The notes beneath the pieces were generated by a model. That model was given only the letters and a program-made list of their open reading frames with translations, was not told the DNA's origin and did not search any database. A program made the translations under genes and the position numbers. A DNA stretch of 64,000 nt from Lutjanus erythropterus. Its lineage: Eukaryota; Chordata; Actinopteri; Lutjaniformes; Lutjanidae. Position 1 is the stretch's first letter. The number at the start of each line of letters is the position of its first letter. Positions 33,766-44,935 of the stretch are shown one piece after another. The stretch covers positions 33,457,920 through 33,521,919 of the forward strand of contig CM034599.1 of assembly GCA_020091685.1 (NCBI GenBank), in the 5' to 3' direction.

Positions 33766-34550
33766 AAAAGTTAATGTTAGGCCATAAACGGACTATGCCA
33801 TGGTCATGTGACTAAATGTAACTATTAATAAGTGACTAGTTTTTGGTGTAATGATGTTTAATGTCCCCACAACCACTGTAATCTCATCTATCCACTTGTT
33901 AGCAACTGCCTTTATAAAACACATAAAAGCTTCAAAATTCGTGAGAAATGAAAATTCAGTCATAATCTATTCAACCTCATGCTGATTGAAGGTCGACTTT
34001 AGTTTTTTATTCCACAAAACAATACTGGACTTTCACAGGAAAACAGCATTGCAGTTAAAATGAAAGCTGACCAGTTTTCAAAGTAAAAAAAAAAAAACAT
34101 CACACCACACACACCCAGTTCAGACGGTGTGCATGCTCACGTGAACATGGCTCCAAGCTAAGGATCTACCAGACTCATATTACACCAGACATATGGAAGC
34201 ATTTTATCTTTTCGTCGTTTGGTTGTTGTTTTTTTTTGTTTGGTCACCATTCACTTCAATTGTTTGGGAGATTCTGCAGTGCCGTTTTCTTGTGAAACTT
34301 TTGCCAACTAAAAAAAACCCTTCAAAAAAACCCATTGACTTCACCATGAGCTAACTAGAAGTGCTAATGTGCTAACTCACTTTTGTGTTTTAGTTCTTAT
34401 TCCTGCAGTAGTCAAAACAAAGAGTCTCTCTGAGTGTTTGTGACATGCAGAAACATTTATTTCAATCAGAAGAGACAAATGAAATAAGTAAAGATAATTG
34501 TTTATTATGCAGAAGACAGATAATAACTCTTGGCAGTAAGCTCTTTGGTG
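33766..34550. other. Non-coding, nothing recognised
   Basis: AT-rich sequence with A and T homopolymers (34086-34099, 34227-34236). Confidence 0.5.
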
Positions 34551-34762
34551 CTTAGACTCTACAGGAAGATTTTGTAATCGAGGGCCGTCCGCCCTGAGCG
34601 GCAGCAAGATAAATCCCCTCATGCCACCTTGATGGTGGTGGCTGATGAGTCTGCTGCAACTGATAATGTTGAAGCTGATGAATCTGTAAAGACTGGGTGC
34701 TGATGGGAAGGTGGAGGGGTGTGTGTAACAGTAGCCTGAATGACTGAAGGCTAAAAGAGAAA
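34551..34762 (-). pseudogene. Possible terminal exon of the repeat family B transcription unit (minus strand)
   Basis: On the minus strand a strong acceptor (ttttgtttctcttttag, ending about 34757) opens into a frame rich in Gln, His and Pro. It includes QIHQLQHYQLQQTHQPPPS and ends ITKSSCRV-stop. About 145 bp upstream (minus sense) a donor-like ctgccttgcaaggtaag ends the conserved block of repeat B. The gene, if real, belongs to the repeat and not the host. No known domain is recognised. Confidence 0.3.
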
Positions 34763-34884
34763 CAAAAGACATCATCATGCGCACATCCCAAGGGTGGCAA
34801 GGAGCGGAGGATCGGTGGAGGTGTCCACCCCAACCTCATGAACTTGGAAATAGATTACGTAATTAGAAATATTAAATAGAACCC

Positions 34885-35228
34885 GACTTACCTTGCAAGG
34901 CAGCTGGATTAATGAGATCATACAAGAATCCGTCTTGCCAGGTTCCGAGTTATCCGCACAGAACGTGGTGCAGCCAATCAGTGTGTAAAGAGGGGCTACT
35001 TACAGCTACAGACATGGTGTGACGACAGTGAGAGACGTCCACTCATCTCAAAGAAACAATGACTGCTTCTTAAGAGGTTAGTGTAGATGATAGATACATC
35101 ATATGGTTCACTCATCTCACTGACTGAAGTTAGTCCGTGTTAGACGTGATAGACAGATGGTTCATTCAATAGTCTGTTTCTTTGAAAGTGCCTGCCCTTT
35201 TCCAAACTGTTTCTAAGGACGGCCTCCC
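34885..35228 (-). repeat. Dispersed repeat 'family B', copy 2
   Basis: This aligns with 25920-26345 (see blocks there). The minus strand reads '...gatctcattaatccagctgccttgcaaggtaag', an exon-end-like context shared by both copies. The shared ends are approximate. Confidence 0.75.
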
Positions 35229-36529
35229 AGCTGATTCTGTATAACAGACCATCTTGTGTCTTGTCAGATTAAAAGCTGACTTCACTTTGAGATAATTCAC
35301 ACAGAGACGCAACACTTCTTGTAGGTTTTGTTTATGCCCCCCCCCCCCAACTACCCTGCTGAATGGTATGAATCAGAAACCTCACTTTCGCAATTTGGCA
35401 AAAAAAACAAGCACTGTAGTCCCAAGCCAGTCAATGCATTTACTGTATGTCTGTGGCAAACTCTTGATAACAGGTTAATTAATGATTAATAATAACGATT
35501 GTGCCTGTAGATTGAAGGAAATCAGAAAAGTGTTAGTGAAGCCTAAGTGTTTTTACTGTGAAAATATACGGCCCTACCATAAAACACCTGCTTTAAGAAT
35601 GGAGTTAAGTTTAACAGTATACTGTATAGCACTTGAAGCACCACTGGGAAGCAGAGGGTATTTTAATGTTAATTATTCACATAAATTGAGTAGATCTATC
35701 CTCTAATAATGAACCATGTAAACATCATAAATTAACGCAGAAAGTTTGGTTAAAACCAACCTGGGATCGTAGTAGAAGTTAAGGTAATAAGCACAAACTA
35801 CAATTAAAATGGAGACATCAGCTCTGATTCCACACATATAAACTGAAGACTGCATTTCACCACTACCCCCCGTAAACTGTAATGAAATCTGCGTACTTGT
35901 TATTTGATAGAAGTGACCAGCAGATGGAACAGCTGATATCACAAGTGATAGCAAGGACATTATGAGTAAGTATGTGTGAGAGGACTGAATGGATGGTAAG
36001 AGAAATAAACCACAGCCCTAAACATGCAAAAGAAAAGACTTTCTCTAAAGCATCATTGATTTACAGATTAACTTTCCTTTTTTTGTGTGTAATGATTTCG
36101 TAGGGTAAATCAGTGTTTGTTGCATGGAAAAACAAATGTTTGGGTAGTGGCCACTAGATGCTATCAAGTTGCATTATGGGTCGTGTCCAACATGCCTGAA
36201 GCTTGACCCATTTGGGCGACTAAAAGTCAGTATATCTCAGCTTTATCCTTTTTACCAGTGTTTTGTCACTGCCCCCTCATACAAATGCTGAAAGAGACTC
36301 ACGGGGCTTTTAGTAAACCTGTCTGCTGCTGTGTGAGATGCACCAGGCTGTTGACGTAGTGTAAAGTGGGAGAAAGCCTGTGTCTGGAGGAGGCAAGGAG
36401 CACGGATGGCTCAAACAAACAAGGGACTTTCACTAAGGAGAGTTTTTAAGCTCTAAGGCACATAACATTACGTGTGCTACTTGACTTACATGTGAATTTC
36501 ATTTTGTGAGTCACTTCTCATGCATCAGG
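35229..36529. other. Non-coding; poly(C) of 12 at 35337-35348
   Basis: Apart from the C run, nothing is recognised. 36270-36420 may be the diverged flank of the family A copy that follows. Confidence 0.45.
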
Positions 36530-36720
36530 TGACTTTTATCATGTGACCTTCTTGTGGTTAGTTGCATTAGTTATGTATATAACATCGCATACTTATTGTA
36601 ACCCCAAACATGCTCTTAACCTGTGTATCCCGAGTATTTTTGTTGCCTAAACTTAATCAAACTGTGACTGTTTCACAACATTAACCACGTGTTAAAAGAG
36701 GCTTTCTCACAGCTTCTTGT
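36530..36720 (-). repeat. Dispersed repeat family A, fragment
   Basis: 'ttgtaaccccaaacatgctcttaacc' is the reverse complement of 'aagaccatgtttggggttacaa' (11090, 63005). 'gttgcctaaacttaatcaaactgtgactgtttcacaacattaacc' matches 39718-39745. Confidence 0.75.
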
Positions 36721-37379
36721 ACAGCTGCTAACACCTGGATTTCACTGGGCACATCTTCTGCTTGATCTGCTCTGTGCAGTTTGATGCAGCATCCATGCAT
36801 TCACTCGACACACTGCAGCATTTACACATACCGCTGAAAATAGCCGCAATCGGTTGGATTAAGAACAGGTTGCAATTTTGACCATTAGTGTGATGGGGGG
36901 TTTTTTGGCTGACTTTTTTTTTTCTTTTATCTGAATCTAGGAAGTCCTCCAACTTTTACATTTCTGTTCTACATCTTTGAATTTCATGCACTAACTTTTA
37001 TTCCAGAGGGTTTCATTTTCAAACAATGCAACCATATCCATATCCAAAGAACTACAATGTGTGCTTGATCGCTGTGTTCTGTGGTTAATTAAGCAATTTA
37101 TTCAGCTGTTGAAACCACAGATATAGATTTCTGCCAGTATAAACAAGCTTAATGAAATTACTTCTTTTGTAATACTATGTAATTGCCTTATACAATACTC
37201 CAGTGCTTATATATATGCCAGACTGTGATCATGATGCACTGTTCATACATTCAAGCAAAGTCTTACACTCTAGGAATTTTATTTACCTTCTACCATTCAG
37301 AAAATCTAATTATTTGCTTTCCTTTTGCACTATCAATCATTTTGTGAGAGCAGCTGTCACTTTTTCTTCCCAAATGGTG
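36721..37379. other. Non-coding; weak CNE-like segment 37080-37170
   Basis: 'gtggttaattaagcaatttattcagctg' and neighbours look regulatory in texture. The rest is ordinary. Confidence 0.3.
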
Positions 37380-37830
37380 GACATCTTATTTGAAATGAAA
37401 CCCATCACTGCCTTTCACCGCGGACAGGCTTATCATTCCTTTTCTTCCCACTCTTGTTTATTTTCTCTTCCTCCTCTTCCTCTCTGTCCATTCGGGGGCC
37501 CCGGGGCCGGTCTATTGGCCTGTCAAGCAGCCAGGATCCGACATGTCCATCAGGGCTGAGTCAGCCTGCCACTCACTCGCTCAGTCTCTCCGTCAGTGGC
37601 TCGGTCGGTCGGTCTTCCCCTCAGTCTCAACTCTGTGGAGGTAAACATTAGCAGGGGGGGGTTGCATGGAAAAACATTTCCCTTTTAGCCACCGCTCGCA
37701 AATGAGCATATTAGTATTCCACACAGCGAGGCACTTTCCAGCGCTCTCTAATCGCTCGGCATCGCGCAGCTTCCAACCAATGCAGAAAATCAATGACATC
37801 ATAGCCACATAATTGCATGTTACCAGCAGA
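37380..37830. promoter_or_regulatory. Candidate conserved regulatory cluster
   Basis: The GC-rich centre 'attcgggggccccggggccggtctattggcc' (37489-37519) is followed by 'cgctcgcaaatgagcatattagtattcc' and 'cagcttccaaccaatgcagaaaatcaatgacatcatagccacataattgcatg'. The last block contains CCAAT-, CRE/AP-1-like and POU-like words and is repeat-free. It lies about 0.8 kb upstream of the candidate first exon below, so it could be promoter-proximal. Unproven. Confidence 0.4.
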
Positions 37831-38274
37831 GGCACGAGCCTCCGGTGCCTTTGTGCATGCTTGCGTGTGCGAGAACGTGGGAGTGCTCTCGCGTACGTGC
37901 GCTCGTGCTCAAGTACTTGTACACCAGCATATGTTCATTATGTGTATAAAACAGTGGAGATCATGGGGACTCATCCCCCAAAGCCATCTGAGTGATACTT
38001 GCAGCCTCTGTGCAAAGCTCTCCGGTGGATACGAGTGCACTGCTGAATGACTGTAAAGGTAGTGCAGAATGGAGTACATTCTCACCCGCTCGGTCTCCTG
38101 GGTTTCTTAATATCTGCGGGCGAACACTGCACCATCTGCACTGCTTGGAACACAGAGGAGGAGGAGGGAGAGAACACTCTCATAGAGAGATGGTAGCATT
38201 AGCTGCAATGCCGAGCAGTGACCTGCCACTCTGTTTCCAATTTCAAATTCAAATGCAGCACTCATCCTTGGGGA

Positions 38275-38560
38275 ACCTCACCTTTCTCCCTCCCCCACCT
38301 CCTTCTTTGTCTCCCTTTCTTCTCCCCTCTCTCTTCTTCTTGGCTTCCCTCTTTCGCTCCCTCTCGCCTTTTCCATCTCATCCCATCCTGCTCTCGATTC
38401 ACTTTTTCAATTTCGAAACGCTTTGAAGCCGACGCCAGCCGTGGAGATCCCCCCCTCTCTCCCACCCCCCTGAGACTGAACTCTGGGACTCCTTGCCTTT
38501 TTTTTCTTCTTTATATATTTCTCCTTACTGTGTCATCAATCCTCCACCTGGCCCTGCCTA
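38275..38560 (+). other. Pyrimidine-rich tract
   Basis: Nearly all C/T on the + strand (ctccccctcccctttcttc-type). Could be low-complexity DNA or a pyrimidine-rich 5' leader of the candidate exon at 38560-38630. Confidence 0.7.
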
Positions 38561-38587
38561 TCTCGCTCCATTTCTTTTTCTACCGGA

Positions 38588-38627
38588 TGTATTGTTCTTG
38601 CTTGAAATACTGGTTTCTGGACAGCGG
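38588..38627 (+). CDS. Weak candidate: short first coding exon (MYCSCLKYWFLDS-)
   Basis: An ATG at 38588 opens 13 codons rich in Cys and aromatics (MYCSCLKYWFLDS) and runs into ggtgaagtaa (donor-like). Upstream is a long pyrimidine-rich tract that could be a 5' leader. A Cys-x-Cys start is known for palmitoylated N-termini, but I do not recognise this one, and the frame without splicing ends six codons later. It rests on a start plus donor only, so chance is quite likely. Confidence 0.15.
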
Positions 38628-38629
38628 TG

Positions 38630-39339
38630 AAGTAAATCTTTTGTGACCTGGTATTCCCTGCTGGGCCTCTCCCTCTCTCTCCGTCTCTCTTTGACTTTTT
38701 TTTTTTTCTAGTTAAGCCTCTCTCAGCCGATGCAGGCACCAAGCTGTAACATGATACAGATGGAATAGGCTATAGTATAAACAGAAAAGCTCCCCTAAAA
38801 GAGAAAGGCCCTCCAATTCCTGTCCTCCCCCGTCTCTGTGTTCTTGCCTCTCCTCGTCCTTTCTTCTGGAACAACCAGGTTTTTGTTTCAGCTGCTTTGT
38901 AGTTTCGTCTAGGTTGAGTCAGTGACCGGGGAGGGAGTGTATGTGAGGTCTGCTTGTCCTTGTACACTTTGTTTCTTTCCAACTTTCTCGGTTGTTCATA
39001 TTGTGTGTGCCTGTACAATCATCTCCCCATTTGATGTTTTTACAATAGAGAGCAAGGATTTTTTGATTAAGAGCACTTCACACGCTTACCTCAAAAGCTC
39101 TTCTGGGAAGACCAAACAGTGAATGATATATTGATAAATGAACTAGTTTGCATTGCTTTGACGAAAAACCATCCATCCAGCTGTTTGCTATCTCAAAGCA
39201 GAAACAGGGCACAGGCACAGTCTATCCTGGAGAGGTCACAGACTGTCCTAAGAAGAAAAATGTCTCTAGTGGTTGTCTGTGTGGGTAACTTATTACAACC
39301 CATATTTACATTTATTGTTAAGCTGTTTTATGTTGCATA
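38630..39339. other. Non-coding, CT-rich start then mixed
   Basis: Nothing beyond short T/C runs is recognised. Confidence 0.45.
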
Positions 39340-40010
39340 AAATAGTTTTGGTGCCTGAACCTAACCAAACTGTAACATAATGTAACATAATGTAATATAA
39401 CATACTTAACCAGCCAAAAACCTTGCCTAGCCCAGTAGATTTGCTGCTTAAACTGAGTCAAGGTGATTTGTTGCCTAAACCTAGACGAGCAAATTTGGTG
39501 CCTAAATCTAATCTTGCCTCAACCTAACCAAGTAGTTTTGGTACCTAAACCTAACCAAGTAGAGTTGTTTCCTAAATTTCACAATGTAATGCAACACAAT
39601 GCAAGTACGACTGTTTCACAATGTGTTTAATGTCACATGATTTACATGATATAATTGACTTATTTAACCCAAACTATAATCTTTCCTAAACCTAACCAGT
39701 TGCATTTGTTGCCTGAACCTGACCAAACTGTGACTGTTTCACAACATTAACCTTGTGTTTATGTCACCTGCCTGTTTTACCCCAAATCATGATCTTTTCC
39801 TAAATCTGACCAAGTAGTTTAATGCCAAAACCTAACCAAACCATGACTGTTTCACAATGTTAACCACGTGTTTAACATCATGTGACTTACATAGTATAAG
39901 GTCCACTATGGTTGTTGCTGGTATTCTCCATTAGTCAGTTGTTTTGAAAGTCACCGGTAAGTGACATATTCTGTTGTTTAGGTATTAGGACGTGTTTGGA
40001 GGTCACCAGA
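39340..40010 (-). repeat. Dispersed repeat family A, long copy with internal reiteration
   Basis: The block 'cctaaacctaaccaa.tagttttggtgcc' is reiterated about eight times with variation (39355, 39470, 39505, 39530, 39553, 39690, 39715, 39825). It is interleaved with 'gactgtttcacaa..ttaacc.cgtgttta' blocks (39605, 39725, 39845). The end 'atggttgttgctggtattctcc...tgttgtttaggtat' matches 30890-30990. It is not telomeric. The reiteration suggests internal expansion by unequal exchange. Confidence 0.8.
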
Positions 40011-41095
40011 TTACAGTATCACAGTCCGATCAGTGGCATCATTTAAATGGATAATTTTAATGGATTTAAAATATTAGGCTATAGATTAAAAAAAGTAACC
40101 ACTGATTCAATTTATGTAAATATTTCAGTCCCAGCTGATTTCTTAGTTTGTTAAAAGTGGACAAAATGTGTTTGGTTTTTGAAACAGGAAAGCAAAAGGC
40201 TGGACAATGTAGTGGGAGGGGGTATAAATCATGGTGGCATTTAACACAGAGAAAGACCACAAGCTGCTGTCTGAGATAAGACCCACCATAGTAGCTCTTA
40301 TCTCATCGTAGCGACCATGTCATATATTTAGACTTAACAGGTACTGTGGTATTTTTCTGTTCTGTAGGAAAGACTGGAAAGAAGCATTGCTGGTGTGGTC
40401 GTCAGAAAGAAGAGTAATGAATTTACTGTCATAATACAGAATAGTGATAATGTGTGTTTGAGATAAGGTAATAAAGGTAATAAAGGTAGGTAATAAAACC
40501 CTGCATCGCCTGACTGATCTACTAATGACTTCCTATCCAAAAAAAACACGCCTATCCGCTTTAGTTTATAACTTGGATGGGATCCTACCTTGATTTAGTC
40601 ACCTTTGACAAACTTGTGTCACGCATTTATGCCCAGATTAGTTTTTCAAGGTAGAATAAGTAGGATTTGTCAGTTGCTGTTTATAAACAAACCGGAAACA
40701 TAGTTAATTGCTGAGTCCCAGGATGTCAAATACTGACATTTTGTGTTAGTAATGCGTCTTGGGCTCATCAAAATAATGAGGAAAATAAGAAGGTACGGAT
40801 TAAGGGTGGGATTTCTACAGATGCTGCACACTTCTGGTGGGTTCTGGGTGATAATTTAGAGTGATTATTTTTGTATAAGTCTGTGCATGTTTTTGTTTTT
40901 TAAAAATCTTTTGCATTTAAAGCTGCACAATGATAAATGATAAAAATAAATGATCTGTGCTGCACTGCTGTGCTGATGTTAAGCAGGTATTTGTTTAGTG
41001 TTATCTGCTATCTGAGTTTTCTAGAATTTTTCTGAGCAACAACAACCTCAGAGCTAGCAACCTACACACTGGAAATGGCAAGTTAGCACCAGAGT
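40011..41095. other. Non-coding; 10-bp hairpin at 40272-40305
   Basis: tgagataaga (40272-40281) pairs perfectly with tcttatctca (40296-40305) around a 14-nt loop. Nothing else is recognised. Confidence 0.5.
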
Positions 41096-41099
41096 CGCT

Positions 41100-41385
41100 A
41101 ACAGTATGAACATAAAAAAGTTAGCAGCTGTTGCCATTTCCTTTGCAGTGATTTGCCTCCCCACAGGCAAATGTTCCACCAAAACAATTTCCCCCAATGC
41201 TATTCTGAAGGGGCATCCTTGCTGCATCCTGGGCTTAGCGCCATCCAAGATGACTGTGATTGGTTTAGAGTAATACAAGCAAACTGGAGTGATTTTTACC
41301 CCTGTTGCAGAATTATCATGTCTGGAGCCAGGCCTTTCTCCAATGCTGAGCACTGTGGAGAAAGGTCTGACCATGTTAGAGTTTT
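41100..41385. mobile_element. Teleost dispersed repeat (GATGACTGTGATTGGTTTAGAG type)
   Basis: 'ccatccaagatgactgtgattggtttagagtaatacaa...' followed by 'ctggagccaggcctttctcc.atgctgagcactgtggagaaaggtctgaccatg' is a pattern I recognise from many fish genomes (aagatgattgtgattggttt...cctcctccgcagcgctgtggaggaaggtctgg). The hairpin-like 'ccaggcctttctcc...ggagaaaggtctg' is typical. Class uncertain. Confidence 0.55.
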
Positions 41386-41392
41386 TCTCACC

Positions 41393-41640
41393 TTCGAATG
41401 AGTCCTTTATATCTACAGAGGGCTAGGTGCTCTTTCACAGAGTCCACTATATTGCATTGCCATGTTTTTACAGTAGCCCAGACCAACAAACCGAACACTG
41501 GCTCCAGATACGCCCTTTTGTGGCTACCTCAGGTTCTCCTACATGTTATGAAGGGGTGGGTGATCATATCCTTGCAGTGTGCAAGCCCACCACTAGATGC
41601 CACTAAACCCTACACACCGGTTCTTTAAATGTTGATTAAA
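41393..41640 (-). mobile_element. Teleost MITE (GTGTGTAGGATTTAGTGGCATCTAG type), minus orientation
   Basis: The right end 'ccaccactagatgccactaaaccctacacaccggttctttaaa' and the interior 'ctccagatacgcccttttgtggctacctcaggttctcctacatg' with 'cagtagcccagaccaac' match the common fish element that starts ttaaaggtccagtgtgtaggatttagtggcatc. It is abutted by the preceding repeat. The other end is missing. Confidence 0.6.
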
Positions 41641-44228
41641 TATGTATCAAGCACGTTGAAATAACAGCCGCAGCACTCAAAATCTGACCCACCTTTTTTT
41701 TTTACAAGCTACTTGATCCAAATACTGGATGTCCTGGTTCAAAAATTTTAAGTGTAGAAGCTTAAATTATTGATTTGATATGAATGAATGTTTAATAGGA
41801 GAACACCACTCCTGAAACTAGCATGATGCAATCTGCCAGGGAGACGACATATCACTCTGTTGGATTTGTTGGAACGAGCAAAAGAAAAAAGCTCAGTCCA
41901 CTTGTGATTGTACAGCGGTGTTATAGTGTGGAAGTTATAAAGTGGCAGCACATTTCTATGATCAAACCGAAAGGTTGCCAGTGGAAACTCATCCAGTTTG
42001 ACACAGAGGACATGGCTGTAACTTCTGATGTAAGTGTTCGCATGAACGTTTTACAGGTTTTCAAAATCGATTTTGCACGCTGTCAGAAGTTATGTTCTCT
42101 AAGTGTGCAGTGGAGAACAGTTGTTCCACATGTTCCGTACATGCCACTCTCAGGCTGATTCTTCACAAATGTTTGTTACGGTAATCAGGCACTCAAAGGC
42201 CACTGCCCTTAATGAAGCTATAAAATCTACTTGAAAGTGCACATTGATCTGCAGCCTATTCAGAACAGTGCATTCAGCAGGAATTTACAACTATGTGGCA
42301 TTGATAGCCCTCCATACCTCCTCTTTAAATGTCTTCCCACAGTCTCCAATCCAGTTAAAAAAAAGAAAGCACCTTAAAACCCACTCAGACAGACACAGTG
42401 ATATAGATTATATACAGTATACAGTATGCTGGCAGTCAGTGTGAAAGGATCAGTCTAGGTCAGCTGGACTGGGTTTGCAATCCTCCTCCTGAAAAGTCTT
42501 AAAAAAACAATTTAAACTTAACTTAATAATATTGCCATTTTCATATAATTTAACCAAATCTTTAAAGAGAGACAGAGAGAACATGAGAGCGTGAGCGCAA
42601 GAGAGGAACATAAAGGTCATGTGTGGGCATGCAAGCCATAGAGAATGAGCGTAGGCTCTGCAGAGAAGAAATCTGAAACTTTATTTGGTAATTATGTAAT
42701 GAAATTCTGTGTAATTCTATGATTTAGCAGAAGTGTCTTCACTCTTCACTGCAGATTGAAGTCTCTGCATTGACAAGAACTACCCCGTAACACCCATATC
42801 ATATCACTGGGTTCAATGAGGGTTCAAACACGAGGGAAGACTAAGGGGCTGATCAGAGGATTCACCGCAAGCACAGCTGTTTCACAAAGGCCTTGACAAA
42901 AGCGTGTCAGGCTTGTTAACTGGGGAAAAAAAATATCTTCAAGCAGACGTCAAGCTCTTTCTCTCTCTCAAAGACAAGTAGCCGACATGAACCTATCACG
43001 ACATGAGCTAAAAATTCCCCCTTTCCCTCTCATACGCTCCTTAGCTCTCTCAGAGTCCACCAGCTAACTAGCTAGCTACATGTGCCAGCATTAAAACAGG
43101 ACAGAAAGCTGTTTAGTAAAGTAGTAAAGTAGTGGTAAAAATAATAAAGCATGCGTCTTGCTTGATTTGATTGGCTGCTGAGGCCATGTGTAACACTGAT
43201 GAGCAGTGCAATGTTCTGCACCTTGCAATTTTAATTTTAAAATATGTCTAAAAACCACCAAAAATAATGTGACACACTGTGCAAAAGAGCAGCGTACACT
43301 GTGCACTCCCTACCATAGGAAAACAATGGTTTTGCTGTTGATGCATTTCTAGCAGTGCATCTCTATGTGATTTCCTCCCTGAGGGTATAACTTGTGCACT
43401 TTCAGGATAATGATCAGAGTTATTGTGATGCTAAAGTGTGTTGCATATTAAGATGAAACTATAAAGACAAATATAATGGAGTCCACTTCCTTTCATATGT
43501 CAGTGTTCCCATGCTAGCCTTGTTAAAACTACTGTTAGCAAGTATACTTTCAGCAACCACCACCAATGAGAATATCATTATTTAAATCTTTTAACTTAAG
43601 TAACAATATAGCATTTTATTGCATTATTGTATTACTGTAAGTCTTGCATTCATTTGTTTATTTATGTTAAAGTACAAAAGTACCATATTATAAACCATAG
43701 TTACTGATTATTACTACTAATTTATTACATACAAGAAGCATTTAATGTTGAATTTGGTCAAGGTGAATTGTAATTGTAACCAATTTGATTTATGTATGTT
43801 ACTACTTCATCGTTTAACCATAAAATATATAATTTAAACTCATTTTCTGTGTAGGATCTTCATCTGAAAAAAGAAAAGAAATGTAGTTTAAGTATCTTGA
43901 AACTGCAGATGTTTTGATATGACTTTCTCCTTCCTGATACCAATTCCAAAACCAAACAGCTGTACATTTCAAACTCTATGTGGATGTGATTGCTATTGTT
44001 GTATGGCCTGGCTCAGGTTCAACCCTTTGAAAAAGATGACAACAATACAGAGAATGAACTACAGGGAACATGACCTCGTCAGCTTGGGGGAAACTAAACG
44101 GTACACGGGACAGTGTTAGGAAGAAGCAGGGTCCAAATTTGGGGTTAATAAATAATATGGCATTGAATCGGCACATAGACTTACAGGCTTTATTTGATAC
44201 TATATGTTCTGATACTGGTGTCGGTATC
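41641..44228. other. Non-coding, no element recognised
   Basis: Ordinary sequence. The frame 41823-42158 (111 codons, +) has no domain or Kozak/splice support and I treat it as chance. A short 'agctaactagctagcta' run is at 43061-43077. Confidence 0.4.
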
Positions 44229-44236
44229 GTAACAAC

Positions 44237-44840
44237 CAGTGGTGGACAAAGTCCTCGGCCCCAGTACTTGAGTCAAAGTATAGATACTCCTGGTCAAATA
44301 TTACTCAACTACAAAAGCAAGTTGCTCAGTCAAAAGTTTACTCGAGTTAAAGTGCTAGAGTACTTTCTTTTAGAAATACTACAGTATTAAAAAGTACAAA
44401 TCATAAAATACATTTTCTAATATCAATACATTGCTGTACTGTTTTCACAGTGCATTTACAGAACCTTGAAACTCTGAAAACACCTAATGATGCACTGACT
44501 TGCTTGTAGAACCACTCTGCTACACAAAGGCTATAGAAACTCCTATAAAAAAAAAAAAACACACACACAGACAAACTATATTTCTGCTTTCAAGAACTCA
44601 CTGTTCTGTTGAACTACTTGGCTATGCAGGAACACAGCTTGTGGCCAGTTGCAGCAGTGGCCAGTCAGCAACAGCTGACTTCAAAGCTATGTTTAGACTA
44701 AAAGTAAGGAGTAACGACAACCTTCTGAGTGAAAGTCTCCACAAAAAAAAAAAAAAAAAACTCAAGTAAAATACAGATATTCAGAAAATGTACGTAAGTA
44801 CAGTACTCAAGTAAATGTAATTTGTTACTGTCCACCACTG
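44237..44840. mobile_element. Complete hAT MITE, 604 bp, with 8-bp target duplication
   Basis: Ends are cagtggtggacaaagtc (44237 on) and gttactgtccaccactg (to 44840), inverted over about 12 bp. Flanks are gtaacaac (44229-44236) and gtagcaac (44841-44848), 7/8 identical. Subterminal 'tactcaa.taca/aagtac' words are abundant. The interior has two long A-runs (44548-44560, 44742-44760) and no transposase. The CAGTGGTGG end and 8-bp duplication place it in hAT. Confidence 0.85.
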
Positions 44841-44848
44841 GTAGCAAC

Positions 44849-44935
44849 CCTACTTGAATTAAAAATACTCAGTTAAAGTACATGTACATCAAGTACAGAA
44901 CTTGACTAAATGTATTTAATTACTTTCCATTGACA
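44849..44935. mobile_element. Fragment of an AAGTAC-family hAT element
   Basis: 'aatactcagttaaagtacatgtacatcaagtacag...ttgactaaatgtatttaattactttcca' is the family's terminal region. It directly adjoins the 44237-44840 element, which therefore probably inserted into it. Confidence 0.6.

Noticed and set aside
37992-38646. Two overlapping 140-codon + frames
   Set aside because: They run through the pyrimidine-rich tract and consist largely of Pro/Ser/Leu/Phe, a composition artefact.
41823-42158. 111-codon + frame
   Set aside because: No recognisable domain, no start or splice context, and nothing similar elsewhere in the window.
42790-42835. ggttcaa-type words suggesting a tRNA T-arm
   Set aside because: No cloverleaf or A-box partner could be built around them. 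No tRNA is called in the window.
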